Assembly: GCA_016928775.1 (NCBI GenBank)
Contig: JAFGKD010000019.1
Location: 1-64,000, forward strand
Reading direction: 5' to 3'
Source: Candidatus Zhuqueibacterota bacterium
GTDB taxonomy: Bacteria > Zhuqueibacterota > Zhuqueibacteria > Residuimicrobiales > Krinioviventaceae
Length of the DNA stretch: 64,000 nt
Position numbers and translations under genes: made by a program. Below, piece by piece: positions 1 to 7,884 of this stretch. Below the pieces are notes generated by a model, which was given only the letters and a program-made list of their open reading frames with translations, ran no database searches and was not told where the DNA came from. The number at the start of each line of letters is the position of its first letter. Position 1 is the stretch's first letter.

Positions 1-104
1 AACCTCCAGTCCCAAAACTTTCTCGAAGCAAAACCGAAAAATCCGTGTTCATCCGTGTTCATCCGTGGCTTGTAATTTGGCTGCGGCTAAAGGCCGTGCC
101 GTGG
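1..104 (-). repeat. dispersed repeat, copy 1 (cut by window edge)
   Basis: Contains the hallmark words 'ATCCGTGTTCATCCGTGGCT' and 'TTTGGCTGCGGC', which recur near 16.8, 34.2, 36.7 and 39.7 kb. Only the part carrying the 'ATCCGTGGCT' end and its tail is inside the window. It has an extra tandem 'GTTCATCC' unit. It lies just past the 3' end of the minus-strand permease gene and points the same way as that gene. No coding potential is apparent; the 81-aa ORF across it is a shadow. Confidence 0.85.
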
Positions 105-159
105 TTTCATGCAGTAAGGGGAACAAGAATTGGGAGTTTTTTACAATTCACGAGGGAGG

Positions 160-846
160 CTATTCGAGAAAAAACTTTCGCCCATCAAAAATAAGGCGAT
201 TCACCAACAGCAAAAAACCGATTCCGACAAGAAAAAACAGGATTCTGCCTTGCATGTCAAGAGCTGTCGGAATATATTGTCTGAAAATCCGATACGGTCG
301 TAGATCATAGCGTGATAAATTGACCACGAGATAACTGATGTAGGCGAATACGATAATACCATTACTGACCATGATGGTCCACTTGTTGGATGCAATACGA
401 TAATAGCGCAGGTCGTCGATACTATATCCGAAAAGAATTAACAGGAAGAGCATGAGAGAAATGGCCAGGAATTCAACGGGATATGGATTACCGGTTTTTT
501 GGACAATATCCGGTGTAAACGGAATCAGGCTCGCGGTCCACAAACAGAGCCAGAACAGGAAAGGGACAAGCAATCGCAGCCAAAAAAGTGATGTTCTTGG
601 GATGGGCAGGCTTATTAACAGTCGCTGTCGTTTGGTTTTTGTCCGATCTGTTCTTGTATACGCCAAAATAAAAAGCACACCGATCGTCAGGAGGACAAAA
701 CCAATGGCCGGCCATTGTTGAGAATCCCCTTGAACCTGACTCTTGCTGAGATAAATATGCGCAACAAGCACGGGTGACAAAATAAAATATTCGACAATAA
801 ATACCTTGCCGTAATAAAGGATTTCAGATTTAAACAGCTTCCACAT
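160..846 (-). CDS. small ABC-2-like permease, paralog 6 of the operon
   Basis: Predicted inner-membrane protein of 228 residues with about six hydrophobic segments. The ORF track extends it to 1074, but that would overlap the upstream gene. The ATG at 846 has a 'GAGG' ribosome site and gives an N-terminus (MWKLFKSEILYY) matching the sister genes. After the second membrane segment it carries the shared cytosolic motif 'KRQRLLISLPIPR', resembling the coupling-helix region of ABC-2 permeases, and it ends in 'KFFLE' like several paralogs. It is the last gene of the leftward operon, 20 bases after the previous one. The transported substrate cannot be told from sequence. Confidence 0.82.
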   Translation of the reverse strand: MWKLFKSEILYYGKVFIVEYFILSPVLVAHIYLSKSQVQGDSQQWPAIGFVLLTIGVLFILAYTRTDRTKTKRQRLLISLPIPRTSLFWLRLLVPFLFWLCLWTASLIPFTPDIVQKTGNPYPVEFLAISLMLFLLILFGYSIDDLRYYRIASNKWTIMVSNGIIVFAYISYLVVNLSRYDLRPYRIFRQYIPTALDMQGRILFFLVGIGFLLLVNRLIFDGRKFFLE

Positions 847-866
847 ATATAGCCTCGTGATGTTAA

Positions 867-1550
867 TTACTCTAAAAATTGCCCCCGCAATTGAAACACG
901 TAATAGCTCGCCCGATAGGTGAAATAGCCCGCGACATTGAGCGGCAGTACTGCAGTTGGTGAATTCATAAACGCGAACAGCCAGTTTTGTAGCGAGGAGC
1001 TCTGCCCAAAGAGTCCGGCAAAATTGACCAGAACATAAAAAGGCACCAGGATTAATACAAAAGTGATAAACCATAATATCCCAACGATCATGTGTACAGA
1101 TCGGACACGGATGATGTGGCGAATATCAATATTATAAAGATACATTGACTGGGTGAGGAGTATTAGCCCGTTGACGAGCAAAATATGTGTGAGATGTGGT
1201 CGTACAGGCGATGTAACGACGAACGCCACAACGACATACAGCATAGTGTATAAAATAAGCGTTCCGAGCCACACGGCAAGCGGAAAGAGAAAGCGTATAT
1301 CTCCAAACGAACTGCGCGCGATAGGGAGGAGGAAAAGCCATCGCAGGCGTTTACTTTTGATAAAAAAACCGCTTTGAATATTGCCGACGGACAACACAGT
1401 CACAAGTAGAATGAGCATTATGGATGGAATTTTATTTGCCTCAATCCTGATGCCGAACCAAATCGCACAGAACGCCACTGTACAAAAAAGCGCATAAAAG
1501 AGCAGTGCGGTTCGATAATAAAGCAATTCTGCCCGTAAGACTTTGAACAT
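867..1550 (-). CDS. small ABC-2-like permease, paralog 5
   Basis: A 227-residue, very hydrophobic protein beginning MFKVLRAELLYY, with the family motif 'KSKRLRWLFLLPIAR' after the second membrane segment and the C-terminal 'GQFLE' signature. It is homologous to the five other permease-like genes of this operon. 'GGAGA' sits just upstream of the ATG. It lies 24 bases after the previous gene and 20 bases before the next, so co-transcription is very likely. It probably forms part of a membrane complex energised by the single ATPase encoded at 6374-7240; which paralogs pair with which is unknown. Confidence 0.82.
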   Translation of the reverse strand: MFKVLRAELLYYRTALLFYALFCTVAFCAIWFGIRIEANKIPSIMLILLVTVLSVGNIQSGFFIKSKRLRWLFLLPIARSSFGDIRFLFPLAVWLGTLILYTMLYVVVAFVVTSPVRPHLTHILLVNGLILLTQSMYLYNIDIRHIIRVRSVHMIVGILWFITFVLILVPFYVLVNFAGLFGQSSSLQNWLFAFMNSPTAVLPLNVAGYFTYRASYYVFQLRGQFLE

Positions 1551-1574
1551 TTTTTTCTCCGTCTTGAAAGTGAT

Positions 1575-2252
1575 TTATATATAGTTCCGTCTTTTTGAAA
1601 AAGTGAAACAGCTGCAGGCCGCTATAAGCACGCTGATGAATAAAAGTATTTGAATAGTCTTCACTTTGTCAAAAGGATTATGAGAATAGAATAGATCAAA
1701 TAGTGCGATGACAAAATTGGGCGCTTGCGTCAAAAACGCGACCATGCCGAGAATTTGTAGCAAAATGAGCAGGAGCAACAGAATTTGGATCGATCGTTCT
1801 TTAATGATTTCAAAGTTTGAAAATTCGCGTAATCTCGGCGCGACGAGATCGGAAAATATAAAATATATCGAAAACAAGAACAAAACGATCGAATAATAAT
1901 TGACCAGTTTCCATCCGGTCACCGGATAATTGGCATGCCCCTGAATGCCAAGCAGCGCGTGCATGCCTTTATAAACAACCGTGATGAGAAGAGCACTCAC
2001 CACGATCATCACAATTCGAATTCCTCCCAATGTCAGTCCTGCTAACGGCAATCTGGCAAAAAGAACATCGCGCTTGCTTTTCGCTTTGAACGACAACCAG
2101 TTTTGTACAATGAGAAACAGCAGTATGGCGACGTAAAAGCGGCCGCCGTCTTCGAACTGCTGCTCAACAAAAGTGACACCTACCGTCAAGCACAGGTAAA
2201 TGATAAATATGCCGACATGATAGCTGATTTCGGCTTTGATGATTCGCCACAT
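1575..2252 (-). CDS. small ABC-2-like permease, paralog 4
   Basis: A 225-residue membrane protein starting MWRIIKAEISYH, with the motif 'KSKRDVLFARLPLAG' and a basic C-terminus (KRRNYI) in place of the usual FLE ending. About six hydrophobic stretches are visible. 'AAGGA' lies six bases before the ATG. It is the first permease after the protease and LolA-like genes that split the permease series into two groups of three. Its hydrophobic pattern and the coupling-like motif support an ABC-2 permease role, although overall similarity to textbook ABC-2 proteins is low. Confidence 0.8.
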   Translation of the reverse strand: MWRIIKAEISYHVGIFIIYLCLTVGVTFVEQQFEDGGRFYVAILLFLIVQNWLSFKAKSKRDVLFARLPLAGLTLGGIRIVMIVVSALLITVVYKGMHALLGIQGHANYPVTGWKLVNYYSIVLFLFSIYFIFSDLVAPRLREFSNFEIIKERSIQILLLLLILLQILGMVAFLTQAPNFVIALFDLFYSHNPFDKVKTIQILLFISVLIAACSCFTFSKRRNYI

Positions 2253-2262
2253 ACTTTTTCCT

Positions 2263-3024
2263 TTATTTTTTCGCGGATTGTGCTAATAACAATTTCACTT
2301 CTTCCGGTGTTTCGATATCTTTTAAAGAAAAGTCTTGATTATGTTTCAACTCGTTCACCGTGACGATGCGCGTTTGGTTCAATACCCTGACTGTTGTTTT
2401 AAAGGGCAACATCAAGCCGTCGACCTGGCGATAATCCGACAACATGGTTTCAAATGATACAGCGCCCATGTCTGTATTCATTTTCGCTTCCAGTTTGAGG
2501 AGCAAGCCTGATTCTTGCGCAAAATAGAGAGTTTGGAACTGGCCGTCTTTTTGTACTAATTTTACTTTATAACAGGCGTCGCTTCCCACCATCTCCTCGC
2601 CGAGCGTTTCCGCCGCGTCGTAAAACTCTTGCCAATTCACCCATTTATCGAACCGTGCTTCACGCAAGAGATCATTCTTCTCCGTTCCTTCAATGAGTCG
2701 TGGCCCTTTTATGGCCGAATATTCCCAGGCAAGGTCGCCATTCAGGTATTTCTCGATCGTGCCAAATTGCTCTGAAGACATGATCATGTGGAACGAACTT
2801 GGCATTTCTGAGCGAATGGTCATGTCGAATGAGATACCCTGATTCATGATTTCAAATGTCGATTTTGTGAGTCGGTTCTTTATGTTCTGCAATGCCGCTT
2901 CATCACCTGCGATACGCACAAATTTGGCTATAATATCCTCGGCCGAAGGCAGCTCGCCGGAGAACAACGACGCTGCTGTGAGCATCGCGACGAAAAGTAG
3001 GATATTTATTTTTGTTGTTTTCAT
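2263..3024 (-). CDS. LolA-like outer-membrane lipoprotein-sorting family protein
   Basis: A 253-residue exported protein: basic N-terminus, hydrophobic core (INILLFVAMLTAASLFSG) and a likely signal-peptidase site near residue 24. The mature part follows the pattern of LolA/LolB-fold proteins common in Acidobacteria and FCB genomes: an 'LPSAEDIIAKFV' opening helix, 'FGTIEKYLNGDLAWE', 'LYFAQESGLLLKLE', 'DYRQVDGLMLPF' and a closing 'VNELKHNQDFSLKDI'. It probably binds a lipid or hydrophobic ligand in the periplasm; the ligand is not predictable. 'GAGGAG' precedes the ATG. It sits between the S41 protease and the second permease trio, 10 bases before paralog 4, so it belongs to the same operon. 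Confidence 0.75.
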   Translation of the reverse strand: MKTTKINILLFVAMLTAASLFSGELPSAEDIIAKFVRIAGDEAALQNIKNRLTKSTFEIMNQGISFDMTIRSEMPSSFHMIMSSEQFGTIEKYLNGDLAWEYSAIKGPRLIEGTEKNDLLREARFDKWVNWQEFYDAAETLGEEMVGSDACYKVKLVQKDGQFQTLYFAQESGLLLKLEAKMNTDMGAVSFETMLSDYRQVDGLMLPFKTTVRVLNQTRIVTVNELKHNQDFSLKDIETPEEVKLLLAQSAKK

Positions 3025-3048
3025 TACATTTCTCCTCGGATAGATTTT

Positions 3049-4350
3049 TTAACGTTTTGTTATTTGTGTTTGCATCCATTCCAGAGCCGCTTCCAGCACC
3101 ACATCGCGACCGGCGAGCAATGTTTCGCGAGTATGTTTGATCTCGACGTTCGGGATAACGCCGCAACCTTCAAGAGCCTCACCTTTGGTCGTGATGTAAT
3201 TGGCGATGGCATATTGAAAAGCGTTGCCATTTTTGAGCAATTCTATTTGCGATGGGAGTGCGGCACCGGCCGTCTTGGAGCCAAAAATTTTTGCACGACC
3301 GATGTCCTGCAAACCGCCGGCGAAGAATTCAGATGCCGACGCCGAGCCCTGGTCGACCAGCACAGCAACCTTTCCCTTAAAGTTCACGGGGCGGGGATTC
3401 ACGACCAGTTTGAGCGTGTCGCTCTGGGTGATCATTTGTCCAAAGTAATAGTTTTTGTCGTCAACGAGCCACCCGGCCAAGCCCATACAGATTTCTGCCA
3501 TACCGCCTTCATTGCCGCGAAGGTCGAAAATGAGACCATGCATGTCCTGAAAATTCAGCATCGCTTTGTTCAATGTTGGGACCAGGTGGATGGGATCGAG
3601 GAACATGTTAAAGGCGATGTAGCCGATATTGTCGCCAATCGTGTCAATTTCAGTCCATACATACATTTCCGGAATATATCCCCACTGATAGGGATAGCCC
3701 CTTTTCTCCGCACAGATCAACTTTTTCTTGATGACTTGGTTTTTCCGGCGAAATTTGATTTTTATGGATGCCCCAACTTTCCCATATAACCTGGACTCAA
3801 CTAGGGCCATCATTACGCCATCGTGCCATGATTTGTTGGCGAATTCTCTCGATACCTGGGCCAGCGTTGTTGGAATATGCTCACTATAAATGGACAGAAT
3901 TTCCCAGCCCGCTTTGATGCCGCATTTTTCCGCCGGTGAGCCGTGGTTGACTTTGCGCACATACGCGCGGCCGTCGAGGATCACCGGCATAATGCCTAAT
4001 TCGCCATTGGCCAGGTGGCCTGTTTGTAGCTCCATGTTTGCATACACCTCTTTCGGGATGATGCTGTAATGTGATTTCCCAAGCTCGGATATCAAATCCA
4101 CCAACGCAGCGCGAACGGCTTCCCGTGTTTCTGCGTTCATAACTCGAGATGCGTAGATGGTTTTAATTGAATCCCAGTCGGCGCTGTGCACAGGCGTCTC
4201 CCAATGTTTATCCCGAATCGTCGACCAGACGAATTCAAATGATTCGAAACCATTGTGCTTTTCTTCAGGTGTCATCAGCCTATGGTGCAGCGTCGAGCAG
4301 GACATAAAAATGAGACTCACAACGATTATAATAGTTTTTTTAAGCTGCAT
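3049..4350 (-). CDS. S41-family (C-terminal processing) protease, lipoprotein
   Basis: A 433-residue protein with a lipoprotein-type signal ending 'IFMSCS', so it is probably anchored facing the periplasm. After an N-terminal helical region there is a PDZ-like segment ('AYVRKVNHGSPAEKCGIKAGWEILSI', residues ~125-155). The S41 core follows: 'DLRGNEGG' (substrate groove), 'DQGSASASEFFAGGL' with the nucleophilic Ser, and 'FGSKTAGA' with the general-base Lys. Both catalytic residues are present, so it should be active. It is embedded in the ABC operon (9 bases after paralog 3; 'GAGG' before the ATG). That placement suggests it processes or quality-controls a protein handled by this system, which is an inference. 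Confidence 0.88.
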   Translation of the reverse strand: MQLKKTIIIVVSLIFMSCSTLHHRLMTPEEKHNGFESFEFVWSTIRDKHWETPVHSADWDSIKTIYASRVMNAETREAVRAALVDLISELGKSHYSIIPKEVYANMELQTGHLANGELGIMPVILDGRAYVRKVNHGSPAEKCGIKAGWEILSIYSEHIPTTLAQVSREFANKSWHDGVMMALVESRLYGKVGASIKIKFRRKNQVIKKKLICAEKRGYPYQWGYIPEMYVWTEIDTIGDNIGYIAFNMFLDPIHLVPTLNKAMLNFQDMHGLIFDLRGNEGGMAEICMGLAGWLVDDKNYYFGQMITQSDTLKLVVNPRPVNFKGKVAVLVDQGSASASEFFAGGLQDIGRAKIFGSKTAGAALPSQIELLKNGNAFQYAIANYITTKGEALEGCGVIPNVEIKHTRETLLAGRDVVLEAALEWMQTQITKR

Positions 4351-4359
4351 GGTTACCTC

Positions 4360-4998
4360 TTATTCAAGATATGAGCGTCTTACCAAAAATATAGCGACGC
4401 TTGCCGTCCAGGTGAAAACCGCGATCCCGGCTAACAGAATCGCCGCGGTGGGTGTCGCCATGGCCTGCTGGAATTGTATGGAGATACGCATTGGACTGGT
4501 GCTGAGCACGTAGGCGATCAGTGCCAGCAATACCAAAAGCGGCACCAAAATAACGTGCAATTTGACAAACAATAAATCGCTACGTACGAAACGGAGGTCA
4601 AAAAGTATGGACGACAACGTTATAAAAATGACGAGGGCAGCTGTCACTTCCAGGAGAGAGCGTAGCTCACTGTTGGCCACATGTCCGCGCCAGAGCGTAC
4701 CCGCCAGGATGATGCTTGCGTAGATGAACAGAATGAGCAGCCAAAACATCTGGCGAAAAAGCGCGGTTGTGAACATTGGAATTGGCAGTATCGCTCGCAG
4801 GCGTGTCGTTTTATTTTTCTTTTCATGTTGTCCCATAGTCGCGCCGTACATTGATAAACAAAACACCAGTACCTGCAGATTTGGCTTGAATGCATGTGCG
4901 CTGAAGAAATTCCACATGAAGAATGGCAACGCAAAAATTGTAAAACCTGACAAGACCGCTTTGAAATATGTTATTTCAGTTTTCAAGAGTGTTCGCAT
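4360..4998 (-). CDS. small ABC-2-like permease, paralog 3
   Basis: At 212 residues this is the shortest paralog. It starts MRTLLKTEITYF, carries 'KNKTTRLRAILPIPMF' after the second membrane segment, and ends 'VRRSYLE'. 'GGAGG' precedes the ATG. It follows paralog 2 by 11 bases and precedes the protease gene by 9. It is an integral inner-membrane protein predicted to work with the operon's ATPase. Similarity to the sister genes is best at the N-terminal amphipathic segment, the KR...LP motif and the C-terminus. Confidence 0.82.
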   Translation of the reverse strand: MRTLLKTEITYFKAVLSGFTIFALPFFMWNFFSAHAFKPNLQVLVFCLSMYGATMGQHEKKNKTTRLRAILPIPMFTTALFRQMFWLLILFIYASIILAGTLWRGHVANSELRSLLEVTAALVIFITLSSILFDLRFVRSDLLFVKLHVILVPLLVLLALIAYVLSTSPMRISIQFQQAMATPTAAILLAGIAVFTWTASVAIFLVRRSYLE

Positions 4999-5009
4999 CT
5001 TTGGCCTCC

Positions 5010-5678
5010 CTAATATCGCACCTTGCTGTGTTCAAAAGTGAACAGTGAAATCAGGATCAAAATAATTCCTGGTATCATCGCCCAAAGATGCCCGGATTCA
5101 CCGAGCAGCGGATTTTTGTGGATCAACACCTCCATCACTGCATCGAGACCGCTGGAATTGGACGGCTTGGCAAAAAGTGCAAAGATCAATCCGATTTGCA
5201 AGATGATCCCTGCCAGAACAAGATAAGGCGCTACTCTCTCCCGAGTCAAATCATGGCGCAGGATGAATTCGCGGAATAAATCTCGATAGATATAGGCAAA
5301 ACCGTAAATGGAAAAAATAAGACCTGTCATCACCAGGACTTTTTTAAGATCAGGATTAAATTCCCGATGCGCAACAGCTAACAATGTGTAATAGGTGCCC
5401 AGTAAAAAAAGCGTGAATATCAGCACAATGACGATTCGATACAAGGCAAGAGCACGGCTTTGCAGGGGCAATTTGGCGAAGACGATTGTTCTTTTCTCTT
5501 TTGCAGCATTGATGAACAGCCCGTAGGGGAGGAAACAAGCGATGTAAAATGGCCAAAAATAAAACACCCACGCCACTGTGGTGAAAAAGCTGTAAATAAT
5601 CAGGGCGACATGAAATGCCAATATAAAAAAGAGCGTGTTTTTTTGATACGTCAGTTCTGTTTTTAGCAGCGACCACAT
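5010..5678 (-). CDS. small ABC-2-like permease, paralog 2
   Basis: A 222-residue membrane protein beginning MWSLLKTELTYQ, with the cytosolic motif 'KEKRTIVFAKLPLQSR' and about six hydrophobic stretches. The C-terminus (FEHSKVRY) lacks the FLE ending. An 'AGGA' ribosome site is eight bases from the ATG. It is separated from paralog 1 by eight bases. It is read as a half-permease of the YtrB-type ABC system encoded here, by homology to its neighbours and by proximity to the ATPase. Confidence 0.82.
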   Translation of the reverse strand: MWSLLKTELTYQKNTLFFILAFHVALIIYSFFTTVAWVFYFWPFYIACFLPYGLFINAAKEKRTIVFAKLPLQSRALALYRIVIVLIFTLFLLGTYYTLLAVAHREFNPDLKKVLVMTGLIFSIYGFAYIYRDLFREFILRHDLTRERVAPYLVLAGIILQIGLIFALFAKPSNSSGLDAVMEVLIHKNPLLGESGHLWAMIPGIILILISLFTFEHSKVRY

Positions 5679-5686
5679 GATCGATC

Positions 5687-6373
5687 CTAAGTTAAAAATG
5701 ATTGTCGATGGATATAGAGTTTATAGCTCATGACGGACAAAACTATAGCAAAAAGATACTGTAACATCACTCCCCATGGTGTTTTATAGATAAAGATTGC
5801 AGTTGTAACGTCACCTCTGGACATACCCTCGGCGAACGGTATCTCAAGATAGAGCGTGCCTAGTCTCAAGATCAATATCCAGATGAGTGCGAGGAGCAGT
5901 GCTTTAATGAATGTCGGCAGGGAAGATGCGGCCCACATGTCGAAACTCAGACAAAAAGCGGCATTGCCCAAAAGCAATAAAGCAGCAAGCGCCAAAAATC
6001 GCCACAAACCTTCTGTGAGCAGGTCTGCTGGAAAGCTGGCCATTAGGCTGATGCCATAGATGAGCAGTGCGCCAACGCAATAAAATCCCTGTGCGTAGAT
6101 GCGAGCGAGTCCGAGTTCCCGTTGAGTGACTGGCAACGTTTGGATGTAGCGGGTGCGTTTTTCCAAAAATCGGGTTGTGAATAGCAGGTACATGATCGCC
6201 ACGGCAAGAAGATGTGGCAGGGATGGGTCTTGATAAATGCCGTCGCGCACCAGACCGCCGAACAAATAAAACATAAATGTGAGCGTGAGAAAAAGCAGCG
6301 CATGCACAAAGAGATTATAAAAGATTTCCGCTTTGACCAGCCGCCAGATATTTGCATTGACTAACGTCTTCAT
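5687..6373 (-). CDS. small ABC-2-like permease, paralog 1 (next to the ATPase)
   Basis: A 228-residue membrane protein whose ATG directly abuts the TAA of the ATPase gene, so the two are probably translationally coupled. It starts MKTLVNANIWRLVKAEIFY; the part from IWRLVKAEIFY aligns with the start of the paralogs. The motif 'LEKRTRYIQTLPVTQR' is the closest of the six to the classic ABC-2 coupling-helix pattern, which supports reading the whole family as ABC permeases. It ends 'HRQSFLT'. It is the most likely primary partner of the ATPase. Confidence 0.85.
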   Translation of the reverse strand: MKTLVNANIWRLVKAEIFYNLFVHALLFLTLTFMFYLFGGLVRDGIYQDPSLPHLLAVAIMYLLFTTRFLEKRTRYIQTLPVTQRELGLARIYAQGFYCVGALLIYGISLMASFPADLLTEGLWRFLALAALLLLGNAAFCLSFDMWAASSLPTFIKALLLALIWILILRLGTLYLEIPFAEGMSRGDVTTAIFIYKTPWGVMLQYLFAIVLSVMSYKLYIHRQSFLT

Positions 6374-7240
6374 TTATTGCACACCTTTTAAGATATGAAC
6401 CGCAATATCGTCAATGGTCATGCGGCTCTCCTGAATGTTCCCGGCGTTGAGCGCTTTGAGATGGCTGAGGGTTTCGACAACATCGCTGCTCACCACTTGA
6501 TGATCCTGGCCTTCTGTCTTGTGCTCGACCACTTTGTTGATGGTTACTTTATCTTTGAGTCTGAACGAAATACGCCGCCAGCTATCGGTCAGGTCATCTT
6601 TGGCTGTGCGTTGTACCAGTTGGCCGTTGGATAAAAATGCCAATTCATCAGCCAAACGACTGATATCCGACAGGATATGTGTTGAATAAAAGATGGCGCG
6701 TTGACCATCTTCAAGAATCTCGAACAATGTATCGAGAACCTCGGTTCGCACGACCGGATCGAGTCCGGCGGTAGGTTCGTCGAGAAGTAATAGTCTGGGC
6801 GAGTGCGCCAGGGCAGCGATCAACGATAATTTGACCCGGTTACCGGTGGAGAGCTCTTTGGCCTTTTTGTGCAGGGGGCAGCGAAATCGATCCGCCAACT
6901 CTTTGGCTAACGTGTCGGACCAGTCGGGGTAAAACTGGGACAAAAATTTCAGATTTTTCTCGCCCGTCCAGCGCTCGTAAAACACGTGTACATCGCCAAC
7001 ATAGCCGATATCGAGTTTCCACGCCGGCTTATTGGGGTGATTTTCACGTCCAAATATGTGCATGCTCCCCTTGTCCGCTTTGACAAGCCCGGTCAGGCAG
7101 TGCATGGTGGTGGTTTTGCCCGAGCCGTTTGGTCCGATATAACCGAGTACCATGCCGGGCTCCAGGGTAAGATCGAGCGGTCCGAGCATAAATTCGGGGT
7201 ATTTTTTTACAAGTTGGGTGATTTGGAATGCATGTGACAT
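6374..7240 (-). CDS. ABC transporter ATPase, YtrB/BcrA-like
   Basis: A 288-residue nucleotide-binding subunit. Walker A is 'GPNGSGKTT' (residues ~37-45), the signature is 'LSTGNRVKL', Walker B is 'LLLLDEPTAGLDP', and the switch His is in 'FYSTHILSD'. The C-terminal ~70 residues form the accessory region usual in YtrB/BcrA/CcmA-like exporters. A strong 'AGGAG' site precedes the ATG. It is the only ATPase in the operon and must serve all six permease-like proteins unless others are encoded elsewhere. Its position downstream of YtrA-type GntR genes is the standard arrangement for GntR-controlled ABC exporters that respond to envelope stress or antibiotics. Confidence 0.95.
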   Translation of the reverse strand: MSHAFQITQLVKKYPEFMLGPLDLTLEPGMVLGYIGPNGSGKTTTMHCLTGLVKADKGSMHIFGRENHPNKPAWKLDIGYVGDVHVFYERWTGEKNLKFLSQFYPDWSDTLAKELADRFRCPLHKKAKELSTGNRVKLSLIAALAHSPRLLLLDEPTAGLDPVVRTEVLDTLFEILEDGQRAIFYSTHILSDISRLADELAFLSNGQLVQRTAKDDLTDSWRRISFRLKDKVTINKVVEHKTEGQDHQVVSSDVVETLSHLKALNAGNIQESRMTIDDIAVHILKGVQ

Positions 7241-7255
7241 TGTTGAACTCCTTTT

Positions 7256-7507
7256 TTTGAAGGCTGAGGCTTAGGCGGAGGCTAAGCGACCAGGCTCAGC
7301 GCGTTTCTATGGTTTTAAACAAGGCCAAATTTTTCCTCTTTTGGAAAATTTGTTGTAATTTTGTAAATCTCGACCAGCAATAAAAATCCTTGCTGCCATA
7401 CCGGCATCTCGGTAAAATCATGATAACTCATTTAATCTCCTCTCCATTTCTGCTTAGCCTTAGCCTCAGCCTAAAGCAAAGGCTAAGGCTGTGGCTAAGG
7501 CTAAGCA
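7256..7507. repeat. GGCTAA-rich inverted repeats between GntR and ATPase genes
   Basis: Two blocks built from 'GGCTAAG/GGCTGAG' words lie at 7256-7300 and 7451-7507. The right block is a near-perfect hairpin: arms 7451-7472 and 7486-7507 (22 bases, one mismatch) around a 13-base loop. It overlaps the TAG stop of the short GntR gene. The left block is roughly its inverted counterpart. The pair could be a small repeat element, or the hairpin could act as a processing or attenuation site that lowers read-through from regulator to ATPase. No strong internal promoter was found in the 260-base gap. Confidence 0.7.
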
Positions 7508-7884
7508 TTCTTCCCATTCTTCAATATCTCTTTAATCACCCCCAACACCTCCTCTTCCGTCAATCCCTCTGCCAGGGCCGCCAACAGTGGTTTCTGCAGA
7601 TTCTCAAACAACCGTTGTCGTGCCATCTCTTTTTTGGTATTTACGTCGATAAGTGACACAAAAAATCCCTTTCCTCTCCGTGAATGGATTAGTTCTTCGC
7701 GTAACAGCGTCTCGTAAGCGCGCTGCACGGTAATAACACTGACTTTTTGATCTTTGGCCAAAGCCCGAATGGACGGCAGATTGTATTCCGGTGGTAATTC
7801 GCCGGCCAGGATTTTGGCTCGCACTTGCCGAACAATCTGGCTCTGTAGAGGTTCATCAGAAAGGTCTGTGAGATGCAGAATCAT
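7501..7884 (-). CDS. GntR-family (YtrA-type) transcriptional regulator
   Basis: A 127-residue protein with an N-terminal GntR winged helix ('EPLQSQIVRQVRAKILAGEL', 'LPSIRALAKDQKVSVITVQRAYETLLREELI', 'RRGKGFFV'; residues ~8-75) and a short helical tail of ~50 residues, as in the YtrA subfamily. The ATG at 7884 is preferred over the GTG at 7890 because it has 'GAGGT' five bases upstream and overlaps the TGA of the preceding gene (ATGA). Such proteins usually repress their own ABC-transporter operon. It is a close relative of the DNA-binding half of the neighbouring fusion protein. Confidence 0.9.
   Translation of the reverse strand: MILHLTDLSDEPLQSQIVRQVRAKILAGELPPEYNLPSIRALAKDQKVSVITVQRAYETLLREELIHSRRGKGFFVSLIDVNTKKEMARQRLFENLQKPLLAALAEGLTEEEVLGVIKEILKNGKNA

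Noticed and set aside
160-1074. 304-aa ORF as the full permease gene
   Set aside because: The first 76 residues overlap the upstream gene and are unlike the paralogs; the ATG at 846 has a ribosome site and the family N-terminus.
3064-3789. 241-aa plus-strand ORF antisense to the S41 protease
   Set aside because: The opposite frame contains an intact catalytic protease; this frame has no recognisable domain.
7256-7507. CRISPR-like array of GGCTAAG units
   Set aside because: Units are short, irregular and inverted rather than direct repeats with unique spacers.
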